In this document: positions 23,870-33,594 of the stretch, piece by piece
Layout: each line of letters begins with the position of its first letter
Numbering within the stretch: the stretch's first letter is position 1
Assembly (NCBI RefSeq): GCF_016613475.2
Contig: NZ_CP071517.1
Span: forward strand, 1,240,001-1,304,000
Source: Lysobacter arenosi
Lineage (GTDB): Bacteria; Pseudomonadota; Gammaproteobacteria; Xanthomonadales; Xanthomonadaceae
Length of the DNA: 64,000 nucleotides
Direction: 5' to 3'
The notes under the pieces: model-generated
The model's input: the letters and a program-made list of their open reading frames with translations, nothing else
Told to the model about the DNA's origin: nothing
Database searches by the model: none
Program-made: the position numbers and the translations under genes

Positions 23870-25893
23870 TGGTTCCCCTCGTTTTCCTGGACGGCGCATG
23901 TCGCCGGCTGTTGTTCTGTTGCGATATGGAGGGTGATCCGTGTCGACAGCGTCGAAGCGGCCTCTACCTCTCCAGAAAAAACCACGGTCGTCGAGGGCTG
24001 CTTCTCGTCAAACCGGGGCGAGTACCAGCCAGCCATAGGCTCCGAGCTCCCGCGAAAGATCCTTGCCCGCAGAGAGCCCCCAACCATGCGCAGCGAGAGG
24101 CTCGCTCGCCCCGATTCGGCGTGCACCACATCGTCGACCAACTGAACCCGGCATTCCGGGTGGAAATGCCAAAAGATCTCTACCTGATGCCGCGAGTTGC
24201 AAACCAGCTTGTCAGTGACCTCAAGCAGGCCTGCGACCTTGTCGAGTCTCAGTCGGCGGCGGTGTGTCACCGGGTCTGGCAGGCGCTGATACCCGTCATG
24301 GCTGGCTTCCCAGGCATCTACCCGATCGTTTGACGCGAACTCATGGCAGCGTGCAGCCGCGTGCGCGTTCCACATGAAGTTGCCGCCAATAACCGACTGG
24401 TCGCACCCATCGATGCGCACCGTGTTGTGCGCGGCGGTCCCGCGGAAGTAGTCGCGCCATTGCTTCTGCGTGTGGTAGGCGAACGTTCCCGGGTCCACCA
24501 GCAGCTCAGTTCCAGCTGCCGACAGCGTGAATGCCAGCGCGTCCGCGTGCCCATGCGCTGCAATCGACAAGTATCCAAGCGGTCCAGCATCCGCCACGAC
24601 GCGGACCTCGTCGGACTGGTCGAGTCGGTCACCCAGCACCCAGTATCCACCGTCGGGAAACGCGCGAGTTGCACCAGTAGGCGCACAAGACCCGACTAGC
24701 TCCCCTAGCCTGCCTGCTGCGGCATCTCCCAGCAGCCACAGAGTCTTGTCGTCCGTCGATCGGGCCTTTCGGGCAAAGTCCACACGCCCGAACAGCACTG
24801 CTGCGGTGGCCAGCAACGAACGGTACGGATTGAAGCCCTGCTCGCGCGAGAAACGGACCATGACGGCGTCATCCGAGTCGCCGACCATGGGGACGTTGCC
24901 CGAAGCATCCATGACAGCGGCGATGAACTCCATCATCGCTTCAAGGCGCGCCGTAAAATCCGCGCTGAAGTCCACCCCGTTTCCTCGGGCAAACATGAGG
25001 CAGAGCAGCATCATGTCCGCGACTTCATGGTGGTACCAGAACGCTTGCTCGCGATTGACTCCGTCTGCGGCGTTCTGGCGAAGTGCTTCGACTTCCAGCT
25101 CTCGCGCCGCGCGATCACGCCAGCGCTTCGATTCAGGCCACAACGGCCATGTCAGCGCACCGATGAACAGACCCATCAACTCGCCGAGCAAATGGTTGTT
25201 TGCGGATGAGTATCGGGAGAAATGCCCAGATATGAAATGGCAGTGCTGATAGATCGACTGGACCCAGCGCTCGCGGAACGCCTTACCGCTTTCGCCCTCA
25301 AACAGCGGTGACTGTTCGCCGCCGAGCAGGTGCCAGGCGACCGCCCAGTTGACCAGACGCACGGAATGTTCGAGCGAACTGGTCCAATGCGGGCCATTCG
25401 GGTAAGGGCATTGGTCGATCCACGAGTCGACCAGGTCACGCGCGCCTTGTGCGTATCTATGATCTCCGGACAGATGCCACGCCTGTGCAAGAGTGACCAG
25501 CTCCAGGTGTCGCGACGGCTCCCATAGGTACTTGATGTCTCCGACCAGGCTTTCGTCCCGGTAGTTCAGCGACTTACCAAAGGTCAAGGGCGCCAGGACC
25601 CCGGTCTTGGGACAACGGTTCCACTGAGGAGGAAACCCGAGATCGAGGTGTCGAAGTGAGAAGACCGAAAACTGGCCGGCCAGGATACCGTCAGCGGCGA
25701 CCAGATAAGGGGTGACATCGACATTCTTTGGCAGCTGCGTCCACGGATTTCCAGCGTGGCCCGCAGCCATCCTTTGGCGCGCTAGTCCGAATCCAATGCG
25801 CTGCAAGATATCCATCGATTTCTGCCGAACCCGATGGCCGACTTCGGCAACGCTCATCGCGCGAAGTCGGTTCCACAACCAGCGTGGAGACAT
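23866..25893 (-). CDS. Heparinase II/III-family polysaccharide lyase-like protein
   Basis: 675 aa. The N-terminal alpha/alpha toroid includes SSLEHSVRLVNWAVAWHL, the catalytic-type SSANNHLLGELMG and the YHHEVADM tyrosine/histidine. The C-terminal beta-sandwich has the Hepar_II_III signature AHGHADALAFTLSAAGTELL followed by DPGTFAYH. Family members cleave uronate-containing glycans by beta-elimination. No signal peptide is evident, as is common for members inside exopolysaccharide operons. Next to algD, it suits editing or clearance of a uronic-acid polymer. It overlaps its neighbours by 1 and 4 bp. Confidence 0.88.
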   Translation of the reverse strand: MSPRWLWNRLRAMSVAEVGHRVRQKSMDILQRIGFGLARQRMAAGHAGNPWTQLPKNVDVTPYLVAADGILAGQFSVFSLRHLDLGFPPQWNRCPKTGVLAPLTFGKSLNYRDESLVGDIKYLWEPSRHLELVTLAQAWHLSGDHRYAQGARDLVDSWIDQCPYPNGPHWTSSLEHSVRLVNWAVAWHLLGGEQSPLFEGESGKAFRERWVQSIYQHCHFISGHFSRYSSANNHLLGELMGLFIGALTWPLWPESKRWRDRAARELEVEALRQNAADGVNREQAFWYHHEVADMMLLCLMFARGNGVDFSADFTARLEAMMEFIAAVMDASGNVPMVGDSDDAVMVRFSREQGFNPYRSLLATAAVLFGRVDFARKARSTDDKTLWLLGDAAAGRLGELVGSCAPTGATRAFPDGGYWVLGDRLDQSDEVRVVADAGPLGYLSIAAHGHADALAFTLSAAGTELLVDPGTFAYHTQKQWRDYFRGTAAHNTVRIDGCDQSVIGGNFMWNAHAAARCHEFASNDRVDAWEASHDGYQRLPDPVTHRRRLRLDKVAGLLEVTDKLVCNSRHQVEIFWHFHPECRVQLVDDVVHAESGRASLSLRMVGGSLRARIFRGSSEPMAGWYSPRFDEKQPSTTVVFSGEVEAASTLSTRITLHIATEQQPATCAVQENEGNQ

Positions 25894-26999
25894 CAGGCAG
25901 CTCCCGTTCGACTGGTTGCGAATGGCATGAGCTCTGCGTACAGCCGGAGCCAGCGCTCGATCACAGCACTGGTGGCAAAGCGAGTCCGAACCTTCTCCCG
26001 GGCTGCATCGCCGATCCTCCCGGCGAGCTCTGGATCGGAAAGCAGCATTCGCAAGCGCGAAGATAGCGCCTCAATGTCTCCTGGCGACACCAGGAAGCCG
26101 TCTTCACCGTCCGTGATCGCATCCGGAATGCCACCGACTGGAGTGCTTACAACGGGCAGGCCATGAGCCATAGCTTCGAGGACACTCATAGGAAGACCCT
26201 CGTTGTAGGACGGCAGTACGTATGCGGTTGCCTCCTGGAGCAGTCGAGCCTTGGCATCTGGGCCCACCCATCCAGGTGTGTCGACCAACTGCGAGATACC
26301 AAGTTCTTCGGCAAGCAAGCGGGCGCCAGCGATATCTCCATCACCTGCCAGGATTAGTTTGGGCGGCGGGGAAAGCGCGGCCAGCGTCGCAAATGCGCGG
26401 ATAAGATCATGCGTTCCTTTGCGCTTCCCAAGCCGCCCCATGAACAGCAGTGTTGGCGAAGGTGAGGTCACTGCACGCGCCTGCTCAGGCAAACGCACGG
26501 AGTTAGGAATCACTTGGGTCTGCGCGACTGGAAACTGCTTATCCAGCCACTCCCTCCAGCCCTCGGACAACGCCACTACCCGGCAACTGCGCTCGAGCAT
26601 CTGCCGGATGAAGAACCGTCCCAGGGGGCCGGATTCCTTCTCCTGAAAGTCGCGAAACTCGGCCCCATGCAAATGGACCAGAACCGGGATCCGGAGCATC
26701 CATGCCGGTGAGACGGCGGCCAGCTTCCGCCAAAAGCTCGCGCGAGATGCCAGGTGAACATGCAGCAGACCAGGTCGGCGCAGGATCAGCCCACACCAGG
26801 TGCTAAAGATTCCCCGTACGGACGCAACCAGCTTCCGACCTAAGCCGCCATCGCAATGGGTGCTGACATAACGTATTCGATAGGCACTCGCCAAAGGCGA
26901 ACCCAGCATCTCGCGGACCACGCTCGATACTCCGCCCTGGGTGTCGGGCGACGTCCCGATCATCAGCACTGTGCTGGTTTCAGATCGTGCAGATGACAT
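25893..26999 (-). CDS. Glycosyltransferase family 4
   Basis: 368 aa, GT-B. N-terminal GTSPDTQGGVSSVVREML is the glycine loop typical of GT4. The C-lobe reads LLFMGRLGKRKGTHDLIRAF and the EX7E motif YNEGLPMSVLEAMAHGLPVV. It adds one residue of the repeat unit. It overlaps the CapK gene by 20 bp and the heparinase gene by 1 bp (TGATG). Donor and acceptor are not predictable from sequence. Confidence 0.9.
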   Translation of the reverse strand: MSSARSETSTVLMIGTSPDTQGGVSSVVREMLGSPLASAYRIRYVSTHCDGGLGRKLVASVRGIFSTWCGLILRRPGLLHVHLASRASFWRKLAAVSPAWMLRIPVLVHLHGAEFRDFQEKESGPLGRFFIRQMLERSCRVVALSEGWREWLDKQFPVAQTQVIPNSVRLPEQARAVTSPSPTLLFMGRLGKRKGTHDLIRAFATLAALSPPPKLILAGDGDIAGARLLAEELGISQLVDTPGWVGPDAKARLLQEATAYVLPSYNEGLPMSVLEAMAHGLPVVSTPVGGIPDAITDGEDGFLVSPGDIEALSSRLRMLLSDPELAGRIGDAAREKVRTRFATSAVIERWLRLYAELMPFATSRTGAA

Positions 27000-28335
27000 T
27001 GCGCAGCTTTCCGCTTCGGGTTCTGGTCAAGCTCGCCACTTGGCGTACATGGATCTCAAGATCGCTTCCAACACGATCGCGAAGTGCTTGGACCAGTGCC
27101 TCCTCGTCCACCCTTGAGAACCCGGGTCCTGGCACCACACAGACGTCAACCTGGCCAGGCTTGTCCTGGATGATCTGACCTTCAACGATGCCGGTTGCTC
27201 CGTTGAAAACGCGATCCAATCGTCCTGCGATTCGGCCGTCAGGGAGCTTGATGCAGTCATCTGCCCGCCCCTGAACTCGTTCTACGAGCGGAAAGCTTCG
27301 GCCACACTTGCATTGGGAACCGCGACTCAGCTTCACGGAATCCCCCGTTCTATAGCGGATCAGCGGCATCGCGTAGTTGTTGAAACCCGTACCGACCAAC
27401 TCGTGCAGTCCTTGATCTCTGGACTCCAGTTCAACGAACGAGTAGTCCATGACAAGGTGTTGGCCATGGTGCTCGCAGGTACCTACAGCGGCGACGCGCT
27501 CGGACAGTCCGTACCAGTCGAAGACCTGGCATCCGAACGTGTGCTCGATCGTGACCCGCGTTTCCGGGTCAAGTGACTCGGACGACGTCACGATGCCTCG
27601 CAGCGACTTTCCCTCATAGCTGGCACCAACAGTACGAAGATACCCAGCCAAGAAACCAATAGACGACGGATAAGCCTGAATCAGGTGAGGGTCATGCAGC
27701 GCCAGAGCGCTCAAGTACTGAGGCGCACTGCCGGCCGAGAGGTGGAACGAAGACATCATCAACATCGCCTCGACAGGGTTCCGCCGCCAGTACGGCGCGT
27801 TGCGCGTACGGCCATCGACCACAAGATCCCCCCTGATCCAGGCACGTCGATCACCGGGCCGGAATCCCGCCCATTCGAGCTGTCGGTGAATGAATGCGTG
27901 CTCGCGGTTAATCGCTGTCAAATCCTGCTTTAGGCGCAACGGAGAACCGGTAGTACCGCTGGTCGTACCCTCAATCAGCGGCCTGCTGGCGCGCGCCGAC
28001 AGCATGCTGTCTCCCGCTCCGCGCACAATCTCCTTGTCGATAACAGGGAAGAGCGACAATGCCTCTCGAGGAGGCATGCCTCTCAACTTGGAGGGATCAA
28101 CATGATCCCGATAGAAGGGAACCGAGGATGCTGCATGCTCCAACAGCGCATGTAACTGCTTGGACTGGTAGTCCCCCAGCGCCATCGCATCAAGCCACTG
28201 GGTGTCCCGTACGTCTGCAAGAACCCTTCGGAACGACGCCCCCTCCCTCAAAGTCTTTCGAACCCAGGCACGCCCACTGATCAGGGCTTCCTGAATCAGG
28301 ACCGGGGCCGAGCGGTATAAGCTGCTTGTAAACAT
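26980..28335 (-). CDS. CapK/PaaK-type adenylate-forming enzyme
   Basis: About 451 aa. It resembles phenylacetate-CoA ligase: the P-loop-like EGTTSGTTGSPLRLK, VTSSESLDPETR, the adenylation core DWYGLSERVAAVGTCEHHG, and PLIRYRTGDSV. The C-terminal lid ends with TRTRSGKLRNVI. Members in capsule operons are named CapK and their substrates are mostly unknown; they may activate a carboxylic acid for transfer to sugar. The start at 28335 is preferred: AGGT lies upstream and LYRSAPVLIQ is the usual N-terminal pattern. An ATG at 28368 would overlap the previous gene. Confidence 0.85.
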   Translation of the reverse strand: MFTSSLYRSAPVLIQEALISGRAWVRKTLREGASFRRVLADVRDTQWLDAMALGDYQSKQLHALLEHAASSVPFYRDHVDPSKLRGMPPREALSLFPVIDKEIVRGAGDSMLSARASRPLIEGTTSGTTGSPLRLKQDLTAINREHAFIHRQLEWAGFRPGDRRAWIRGDLVVDGRTRNAPYWRRNPVEAMLMMSSFHLSAGSAPQYLSALALHDPHLIQAYPSSIGFLAGYLRTVGASYEGKSLRGIVTSSESLDPETRVTIEHTFGCQVFDWYGLSERVAAVGTCEHHGQHLVMDYSFVELESRDQGLHELVGTGFNNYAMPLIRYRTGDSVKLSRGSQCKCGRSFPLVERVQGRADDCIKLPDGRIAGRLDRVFNGATGIVEGQIIQDKPGQVDVCVVPGPGFSRVDEEALVQALRDRVGSDLEIHVRQVASLTRTRSGKLRNVICTI

Positions 28336-28348
28336 ATAACGACCTATT

Positions 28349-29464
28349 TCACCTACGACCACGCGCATGCCCACACTTCTCGGCAACCGCAACGTATTCG
28401 TCGGCAATTCGCGACACGGAAAAATCCATTGAGCGCCGCCTGAATCGCTCGGCATCAGCCGGAGAATCCAGCGCCTTTAGCATTGCATCTGCGAGGCGCT
28501 GAGGATTCCTTGGTGGACACAGCCATCCCCATTCGCCATGCCCAAGAATCTCGCGGGGACCGCCGGGGCAATCCGTGGCGACGACACGCACTCCGAGTAC
28601 CAACGCCTCGACCAGTACGTTTCCAAATGCCTCGCTAACAGAGGAAAGCACGAGAGCATCGGCGCGGCGAACGATTGGGAATGGATTCTCGATGTACCCA
28701 GGAAAAACAACCCGATTGGCAAGACCAAGGCGCTCAACCTGTTCGACCAGGCTTCCCTTAAGCGGCCCCTCGCCGAGGATGACAAGTTCGTGCGGAACAC
28801 GCCCAGCAATCAACGAGAAAGCCTCGATAAGCGTCGCGAAGTCCTTCTGCGGCACCATCCTACCGAGGGAGACAAGATAGGGCTGTGCGAGCCGAGGTCC
28901 TGAAGCTTGCGCGATCGACATCCTGTCCAGCATGTCAATATCGACTGGATTGTGGATCACCTTCACATCTCCAGCTTTCACGCCAAACTTCGACACCAAG
29001 TGTTCTCGCAGGCCGTTGGAAACCGCGACAACGGAGTCGAAGAGACCTGTGATGAGTGGTGCAAACCAGTAGTTTAGCTTCCCTCCTGGACGCAGCGCCT
29101 TATCGTATAGGCCGTGATAGACGACGACAGACGTCGTAGCTTCTGGCAAGAGGAATGACGCTGCGAGGTACTTAACTGGCGAAAGGCCAATCTGCACGTA
29201 GATGACGCGTGGCCTGCACTTGAGCAGAGCCGATCTCAACCGCATGATGTGACCGAAGTGCCCAGTTTCCCCGAACGAGTGGACTGAAACGGCCTCCGAA
29301 AGCAGGCCACGGTTCGGCCCCTCATCTCGGTCAACAAAGAAGCAAACGCTCAGACCACGCGCGCACAGTTCGTTTGCAAGCAGCACACAATTGCGCTCCG
29401 CGCCCCCACCGATGAACGATGGCACGTAGAACGCATAGTCGAAGCGGTCACCCCACTGAGTCAC
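28349..29464 (-). CDS. Glycosyltransferase family 4
   Basis: 371 aa using GTG at 29464, which overlaps the flippase stop as GTGA. The N-lobe has YVPSFIGGGAERNCVLLANELCA. The C-lobe has YLVSLGRMVPQKDFATLIEAF and SEAFGNVLVEALVLGVRVVA (EX7E region), followed by DCPGGPREIL, typical of hexose or HexNAc GT4 enzymes. It is the third GT4 of the locus. A longer frame to 29533 is without homology. Confidence 0.9.
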   Translation of the reverse strand: MTQWGDRFDYAFYVPSFIGGGAERNCVLLANELCARGLSVCFFVDRDEGPNRGLLSEAVSVHSFGETGHFGHIMRLRSALLKCRPRVIYVQIGLSPVKYLAASFLLPEATTSVVVYHGLYDKALRPGGKLNYWFAPLITGLFDSVVAVSNGLREHLVSKFGVKAGDVKVIHNPVDIDMLDRMSIAQASGPRLAQPYLVSLGRMVPQKDFATLIEAFSLIAGRVPHELVILGEGPLKGSLVEQVERLGLANRVVFPGYIENPFPIVRRADALVLSSVSEAFGNVLVEALVLGVRVVATDCPGGPREILGHGEWGWLCPPRNPQRLADAMLKALDSPADAERFRRRSMDFSVSRIADEYVAVAEKCGHARGRR

Positions 29465-30879
29465 AATGCGTGCCCCTCGATGGCTCGCACTGCGCCCGTG
29501 GATACGCACACCAGGACATAGACCGCCACGCAAGCTGCCACCGTGAAAACTAACGCGAGCGCACTCGAATCAAGGTTAATCAGCCCAGCCACCGCCACCA
29601 TCGCTAGGCAGCCCAGGCTCGCTCGCAAGATCAGCGGCCAGGGAATCCGCACACGCAGATGTCGTTGTGCCAGCACATGACTGAAAGTCGCCGACACGCC
29701 ATACCCAGCCACTAGGCCAGCCGCAGCACCGATTCCACCGCGCATAGGAATCGCATAGATGCAAACAACCACGCACACTGCAGCCCCAGGCACCAAGGTC
29801 ATCGTTTGCAGTAGAGAATTCCGCCGCAGGTGAAACACCTGATCGCTGTAGAAGCATTTGAGGCAGGCCAGGAAGGAACCCAACGATGAAAGCCGGATAA
29901 TCCATTCCGAATCGGCACCGTACCGAGGATCAAGCATGAGGTCGGCAAGGGGCCGCGCAATCAGCCAGATGCCCACGAGTGCTGGCAGTCCGATCACGAT
30001 GAGCAACCCGAGCTGCGACCGTAACTCGTCCGCCGCAGCAACCTCTCCGCGACACTCAAACGCCTTGATCAATCGTGGAAACGCCGATGTATTGAGAATG
30101 TTGAAGAGTGTCTCGATGGGCGGACGGGCGAGCGAAGTGCATGCCGCATAGACTCCAACGAGCGCCGTGCCTCCGTAAGCACCAAGGAGGTATCGATCGC
30201 TCGCACTAATCAGCTGAGACACCAGGAACACGCTGATCAGCGGAGCCGAGTAGCCAAGGAACGTCGCAAAAGGAACGCGGCTACCTCCGATCGGTAACGA
30301 CCTCGCTGTAAAGGCAAGAACCACGAAGGCTACCAGCGCAGTGACTCCAAACGTTCCTAGCGACGGCGCCACGAAGGACGCACTCCAGTAGGTTGCCAAT
30401 GCCCAAGCTAAGATCAGGCCAAGCGCCGGACGCAAACACTCAATCAATACGTAACAGAGGACGCGCTCCTGGGCCCGCAGGACATTGAGTCCATAGCGCA
30501 GCACTCCCGCCCCAAGGAAGTAGAGCAACAGCATCAGGTAGAAGGACATGGAACTCGTCCCGGGGCTACTCAGGACCAGCGCAGCACCAACAAGCGCGCC
30601 GAGGGCCGCCCCTAGCCACGACAGGAGAACCGCCTTCCTCCGCAGATCAGCGAGGTCGACCCCAGCTACGTGATGGAATCGCTGCAAACCAAGCCTGGTC
30701 CAGTTCAGCATCACCGAATCAAGCATCTCTCCGTAGACAATGACCAGCGCGTACAGCCCGAACTCATCCGGCGATAGAAGTCGCGTAAGAATGACGACAG
30801 CAGCGAGCGCTGCGACCCGCGGCGCAATGATCGCAGGCGCGTAGCCTAGCCGTTCCGCAATTCGTGATATGAGCTTCAT
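29461..30879 (-). CDS. Oligosaccharide flippase (Wzx-like, MATE/PST superfamily)
   Basis: 472 aa with 12-14 predicted membrane helices. N-terminal APAIIAPRVAALAAVVILTRLLSPDEFGLYAL is the typical polysaccharide_synt opening (quoted span about residues 13-43, key RLLSPDEFGLYA). It flips undecaprenyl-PP-linked repeat units to the periplasm. The ATG at 30879 overlaps the polymerase stop by one base (TAATG). A longer frame upstream lacks support. Confidence 0.88.
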   Translation of the reverse strand: MKLISRIAERLGYAPAIIAPRVAALAAVVILTRLLSPDEFGLYALVIVYGEMLDSVMLNWTRLGLQRFHHVAGVDLADLRRKAVLLSWLGAALGALVGAALVLSSPGTSSMSFYLMLLLYFLGAGVLRYGLNVLRAQERVLCYVLIECLRPALGLILAWALATYWSASFVAPSLGTFGVTALVAFVVLAFTARSLPIGGSRVPFATFLGYSAPLISVFLVSQLISASDRYLLGAYGGTALVGVYAACTSLARPPIETLFNILNTSAFPRLIKAFECRGEVAAADELRSQLGLLIVIGLPALVGIWLIARPLADLMLDPRYGADSEWIIRLSSLGSFLACLKCFYSDQVFHLRRNSLLQTMTLVPGAAVCVVVCIYAIPMRGGIGAAAGLVAGYGVSATFSHVLAQRHLRVRIPWPLILRASLGCLAMVAVAGLINLDSSALALVFTVAACVAVYVLVCVSTGAVRAIEGHAL

Positions 30880-32105
30880 TATGGCGTTTCTACTGCACCG
30901 AACTGATTTGCTGGCAACCGCAATATGGATAGCAGAACGACCAGAACAACGAGGGCGCAGCTCTTTGTTGCCAACGAATTGTTCGTGCTCGCGACTGCGA
31001 GGAAGCCCACCAGCGTGAGAGGCACAAAGAACTGAGCGCGACGCGCATACCGAACCAGCAGGAAGGCATTGGATGCGCATAGGACTAGCAGGAGCGGCGC
31101 CCCGAGGCGCAGCAACATACCTACCCAGAAGTTCTCAACGATTGGAACGCCAGCTTGTTCGAGGAGGTAGGTGAGATTCCCAGTGTCAACCCCCAGGAGC
31201 AGTTCACTTGCGCTGAACCAACTAAGAACCTCCACTGAAGCCAACCTGGCCCCTGTCGAATCGTCCGCAGACATGCGGGATGCAATGGTGTAACCGAGTT
31301 CGCTACCAAAGATGACCCCGAGGATGGCTGTCGCGATGAACGCCACGCCGACCACGCTCAGAGGCATCAAGATGATTCGATTCTTTCGACCGAAGGTCGT
31401 GACGTGCGGAAGCGCCAGCGTCGCAACCAACAAGCCGATGGTGGTGACAAGCAGCGCGCCGCGCGCTCCGAACGCAAACAGCGATGCAACCAGCAGCGCT
31501 ATGTAGGGAAACTTGACAAGGGGGCGCCAAGGCATGGCCATGGAGGCGAACACGCAAGTAGCTGCTACGAGGGCATTAGCGAGCGGATGACCCATTAGCG
31601 CACTTGCTCGAAAGAATCCAAACGAGTAAGGCTGGGGAAGAACGTGAGAGCCGAACGCGTACTCGGCGATCGCAACGATGGCGTTGAGACCCACCGTCGC
31701 AAAGACAACGAGTCCAACGCGCCGCGCTTGTTCCGAACTGATGTGCGCCAGCAAGATGGGATAGCAACCCGCAGCGAGGAATGTATCTACGAGATACGCG
31801 GAACCGGACACACCATGAGCCAGCGTGGAAACGAGGCTAACGAATACAACGGCGACGATGTACGCCACTGTTGTCCTTTGCGTCCTCCACAAGTCGCGCA
31901 GGAGGAAAGGGCCTCCTTTGACTAGGACAAGGAGAACAACGCCAATGAGCGCTAGGATCGAACCCGGGTGCAGCTTGTGATATGGCTGTCCTCCGTCAGC
32001 CGAGTAGGGGTACCAACCATCCAGGAGCCAGTTCGACAGCAGCAGCCTGGCCAAGATGGAGGCAGTCACGAGCCTGTACAGCACTGTGGAGAGTCGAATG
32101 CTCAT
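30879..32105 (-). CDS. Polysaccharide polymerase (Wzy-like; possibly VpsF family)
   Basis: 408 aa, about ten to twelve membrane helices with one larger periplasmic loop (about residues 260-310). Sequence conservation is low, as usual for Wzy. ASALMGHPLANALVAATCVF and FGARGALLVTTIGLLVATL resemble the O-antigen ligase/polymerase core. Position between the flippase and the initiating transferase supports repeat-unit polymerisation. A VpsF-type assignment is from memory of similar loci and is uncertain. Confidence 0.75.
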   Translation of the reverse strand: MSIRLSTVLYRLVTASILARLLLSNWLLDGWYPYSADGGQPYHKLHPGSILALIGVVLLVLVKGGPFLLRDLWRTQRTTVAYIVAVVFVSLVSTLAHGVSGSAYLVDTFLAAGCYPILLAHISSEQARRVGLVVFATVGLNAIVAIAEYAFGSHVLPQPYSFGFFRASALMGHPLANALVAATCVFASMAMPWRPLVKFPYIALLVASLFAFGARGALLVTTIGLLVATLALPHVTTFGRKNRIILMPLSVVGVAFIATAILGVIFGSELGYTIASRMSADDSTGARLASVEVLSWFSASELLLGVDTGNLTYLLEQAGVPIVENFWVGMLLRLGAPLLLVLCASNAFLLVRYARRAQFFVPLTLVGFLAVASTNNSLATKSCALVVLVVLLSILRLPANQFGAVETP

Positions 32106-32140
32106 CAGAGATGGTGTCCGGCAGACATGGTTGGCCGCGC

Positions 32141-33577
32141 TCAGTACGCGGCCTTGCCAATGAAACCCTTCACCACCGTCATCGCGATGATGCGAAGATC
32201 AAGCAACAGGGACCAGTTCTGCATGTAATGCAGGTCGTACTCCACGCGCGCTGCCATCTTGTCGACGGTGTCCGTCTCGCCGCGCAAACCGTTGACCTGC
32301 GCCCAACCGGTGATACCCGGCTTGACGCGATGCCGCTGCATGTAGTTCTGCACGATCGCCTTGTAGTGGTGGTTGTGCTCCACCGCATGCGGGCGCGGGC
32401 CGACAATCGACATCTTCCCCTGCAGCACGTTGATGAACTGCGGCAACTCATCGAGGCTGGTGCGACGCAGAAAGCTCCCGAACGCGGTGATCCTGGGATC
32501 CCGCTTCGTGGCCTGGGTCACCTGCCCCGCGTGCTCGGCATGCACGCGCATGCTGCGGAACTTCCAGACCTTGATCGTCTTGCCGTCGAGGCCGTGGCGC
32601 TTCTGCTTGAACAGGACCGGTCCGCGTGACGTGAGCTTGACGCCTAGGGCGATCACCGCCAGCACCGGCGCAATCAAGACCAGAATCAGTGCGGCCAGCA
32701 CCCGGTCTTCCAGGCCCTTCACCATGCGCGCCTCGCCGTCGAGCGGACTGGCACGCAGGTTGATGACCGGCAGGCCAGCAATCTGCTCTACAGAATGATT
32801 CAACAGTTGCAAGCCGAACAGATCCGGTACGAACTTGATATCGGCGGTCGAATGATCCAGATCGGTGACGATCCGGTCGATGGCGGCCTGTTCGCTCACC
32901 GGCAGGGCGATCCACACCTGGCTGATGTGATGAGACTCGACATACGGTGCGAGAGCCGCCAGGTCACCCAAGTGCGGGACACCAGCCAGCTGCTGCTGCA
33001 GCGCGTCGCCGGTGCTGAACCAGCCCCGCACCTCAATTCCCGCCCAGCGTTGGCGTTCGAGGGTACGCACGATATGCGCGGCATCTGCAGTGGAACCAAC
33101 CACGACTGCGGTTCGCACATCCAGGCCGCGCTCGCGTACCCACGCGGCCGCCTGGCGGCAGACCAACCTGCCCATGCCGGAGGCTAGAACGGTGCCGGCA
33201 AACCAGTAGCCCCACCACAGGCGCGAGGTCACGCCCTGAACCTTCAACAGAGCCACGTAAAGCACGCCCAGCATGAAGACGACAGACCAGACGCTCAGCA
33301 GCTTGAATGCCTCGCTGGCAACGCTGACGCCTCGCCAGCTTCGGTACATCGAGAACGTGCCCATCGACAGCAGCGCGAACAGCACGCCGCGAGCCACGGC
33401 CTGGCGGAAGTCCAGCGGCATCTCGACGGTGCCGAAGCGCAGCCAATAGGCGGCAACGCCAACCGCAACGATCACCGCAATGTCGAAGATGCGCAGCAAA
33501 AAGCCGAACAAGGCAGAAAACTTGTTCAATGACACACGTTCGACTGCGTACTCGGTCCGGATCGGCGAGAACAGCAT
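32141..33577 (-). CDS. Undecaprenyl-phosphate glucose phosphotransferase (GumD/WcaJ-like)
   Basis: 478 aa. N-terminal membrane helices (about residues 20-125) lead to a CoA-binding-like Rossmann domain (VVVGSTADAAHIVRTL) and the C-terminal bacterial sugar transferase catalytic domain: LFKQKRHGLDGK, VWKFRSMRVHAE, RRTSLDELPQFINVLQGKMS and VGPRPHAVEHN. It starts the repeat unit by moving glucose-1-P from UDP-glucose to undecaprenyl phosphate. The start at 33577 has AGGGGGA upstream and aligns with GumD; an ATG 21 bp earlier is possible. It closely follows the xanthan GumD pattern, including the C-terminal K-A-Y ending. Confidence 0.93.
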   Translation of the reverse strand: MLFSPIRTEYAVERVSLNKFSALFGFLLRIFDIAVIVAVGVAAYWLRFGTVEMPLDFRQAVARGVLFALLSMGTFSMYRSWRGVSVASEAFKLLSVWSVVFMLGVLYVALLKVQGVTSRLWWGYWFAGTVLASGMGRLVCRQAAAWVRERGLDVRTAVVVGSTADAAHIVRTLERQRWAGIEVRGWFSTGDALQQQLAGVPHLGDLAALAPYVESHHISQVWIALPVSEQAAIDRIVTDLDHSTADIKFVPDLFGLQLLNHSVEQIAGLPVINLRASPLDGEARMVKGLEDRVLAALILVLIAPVLAVIALGVKLTSRGPVLFKQKRHGLDGKTIKVWKFRSMRVHAEHAGQVTQATKRDPRITAFGSFLRRTSLDELPQFINVLQGKMSIVGPRPHAVEHNHHYKAIVQNYMQRHRVKPGITGWAQVNGLRGETDTVDKMAARVEYDLHYMQNWSLLLDLRIIAMTVVKGFIGKAAY

Positions 33578-33594
33578 TTGAGTCTTTCCCCCTG

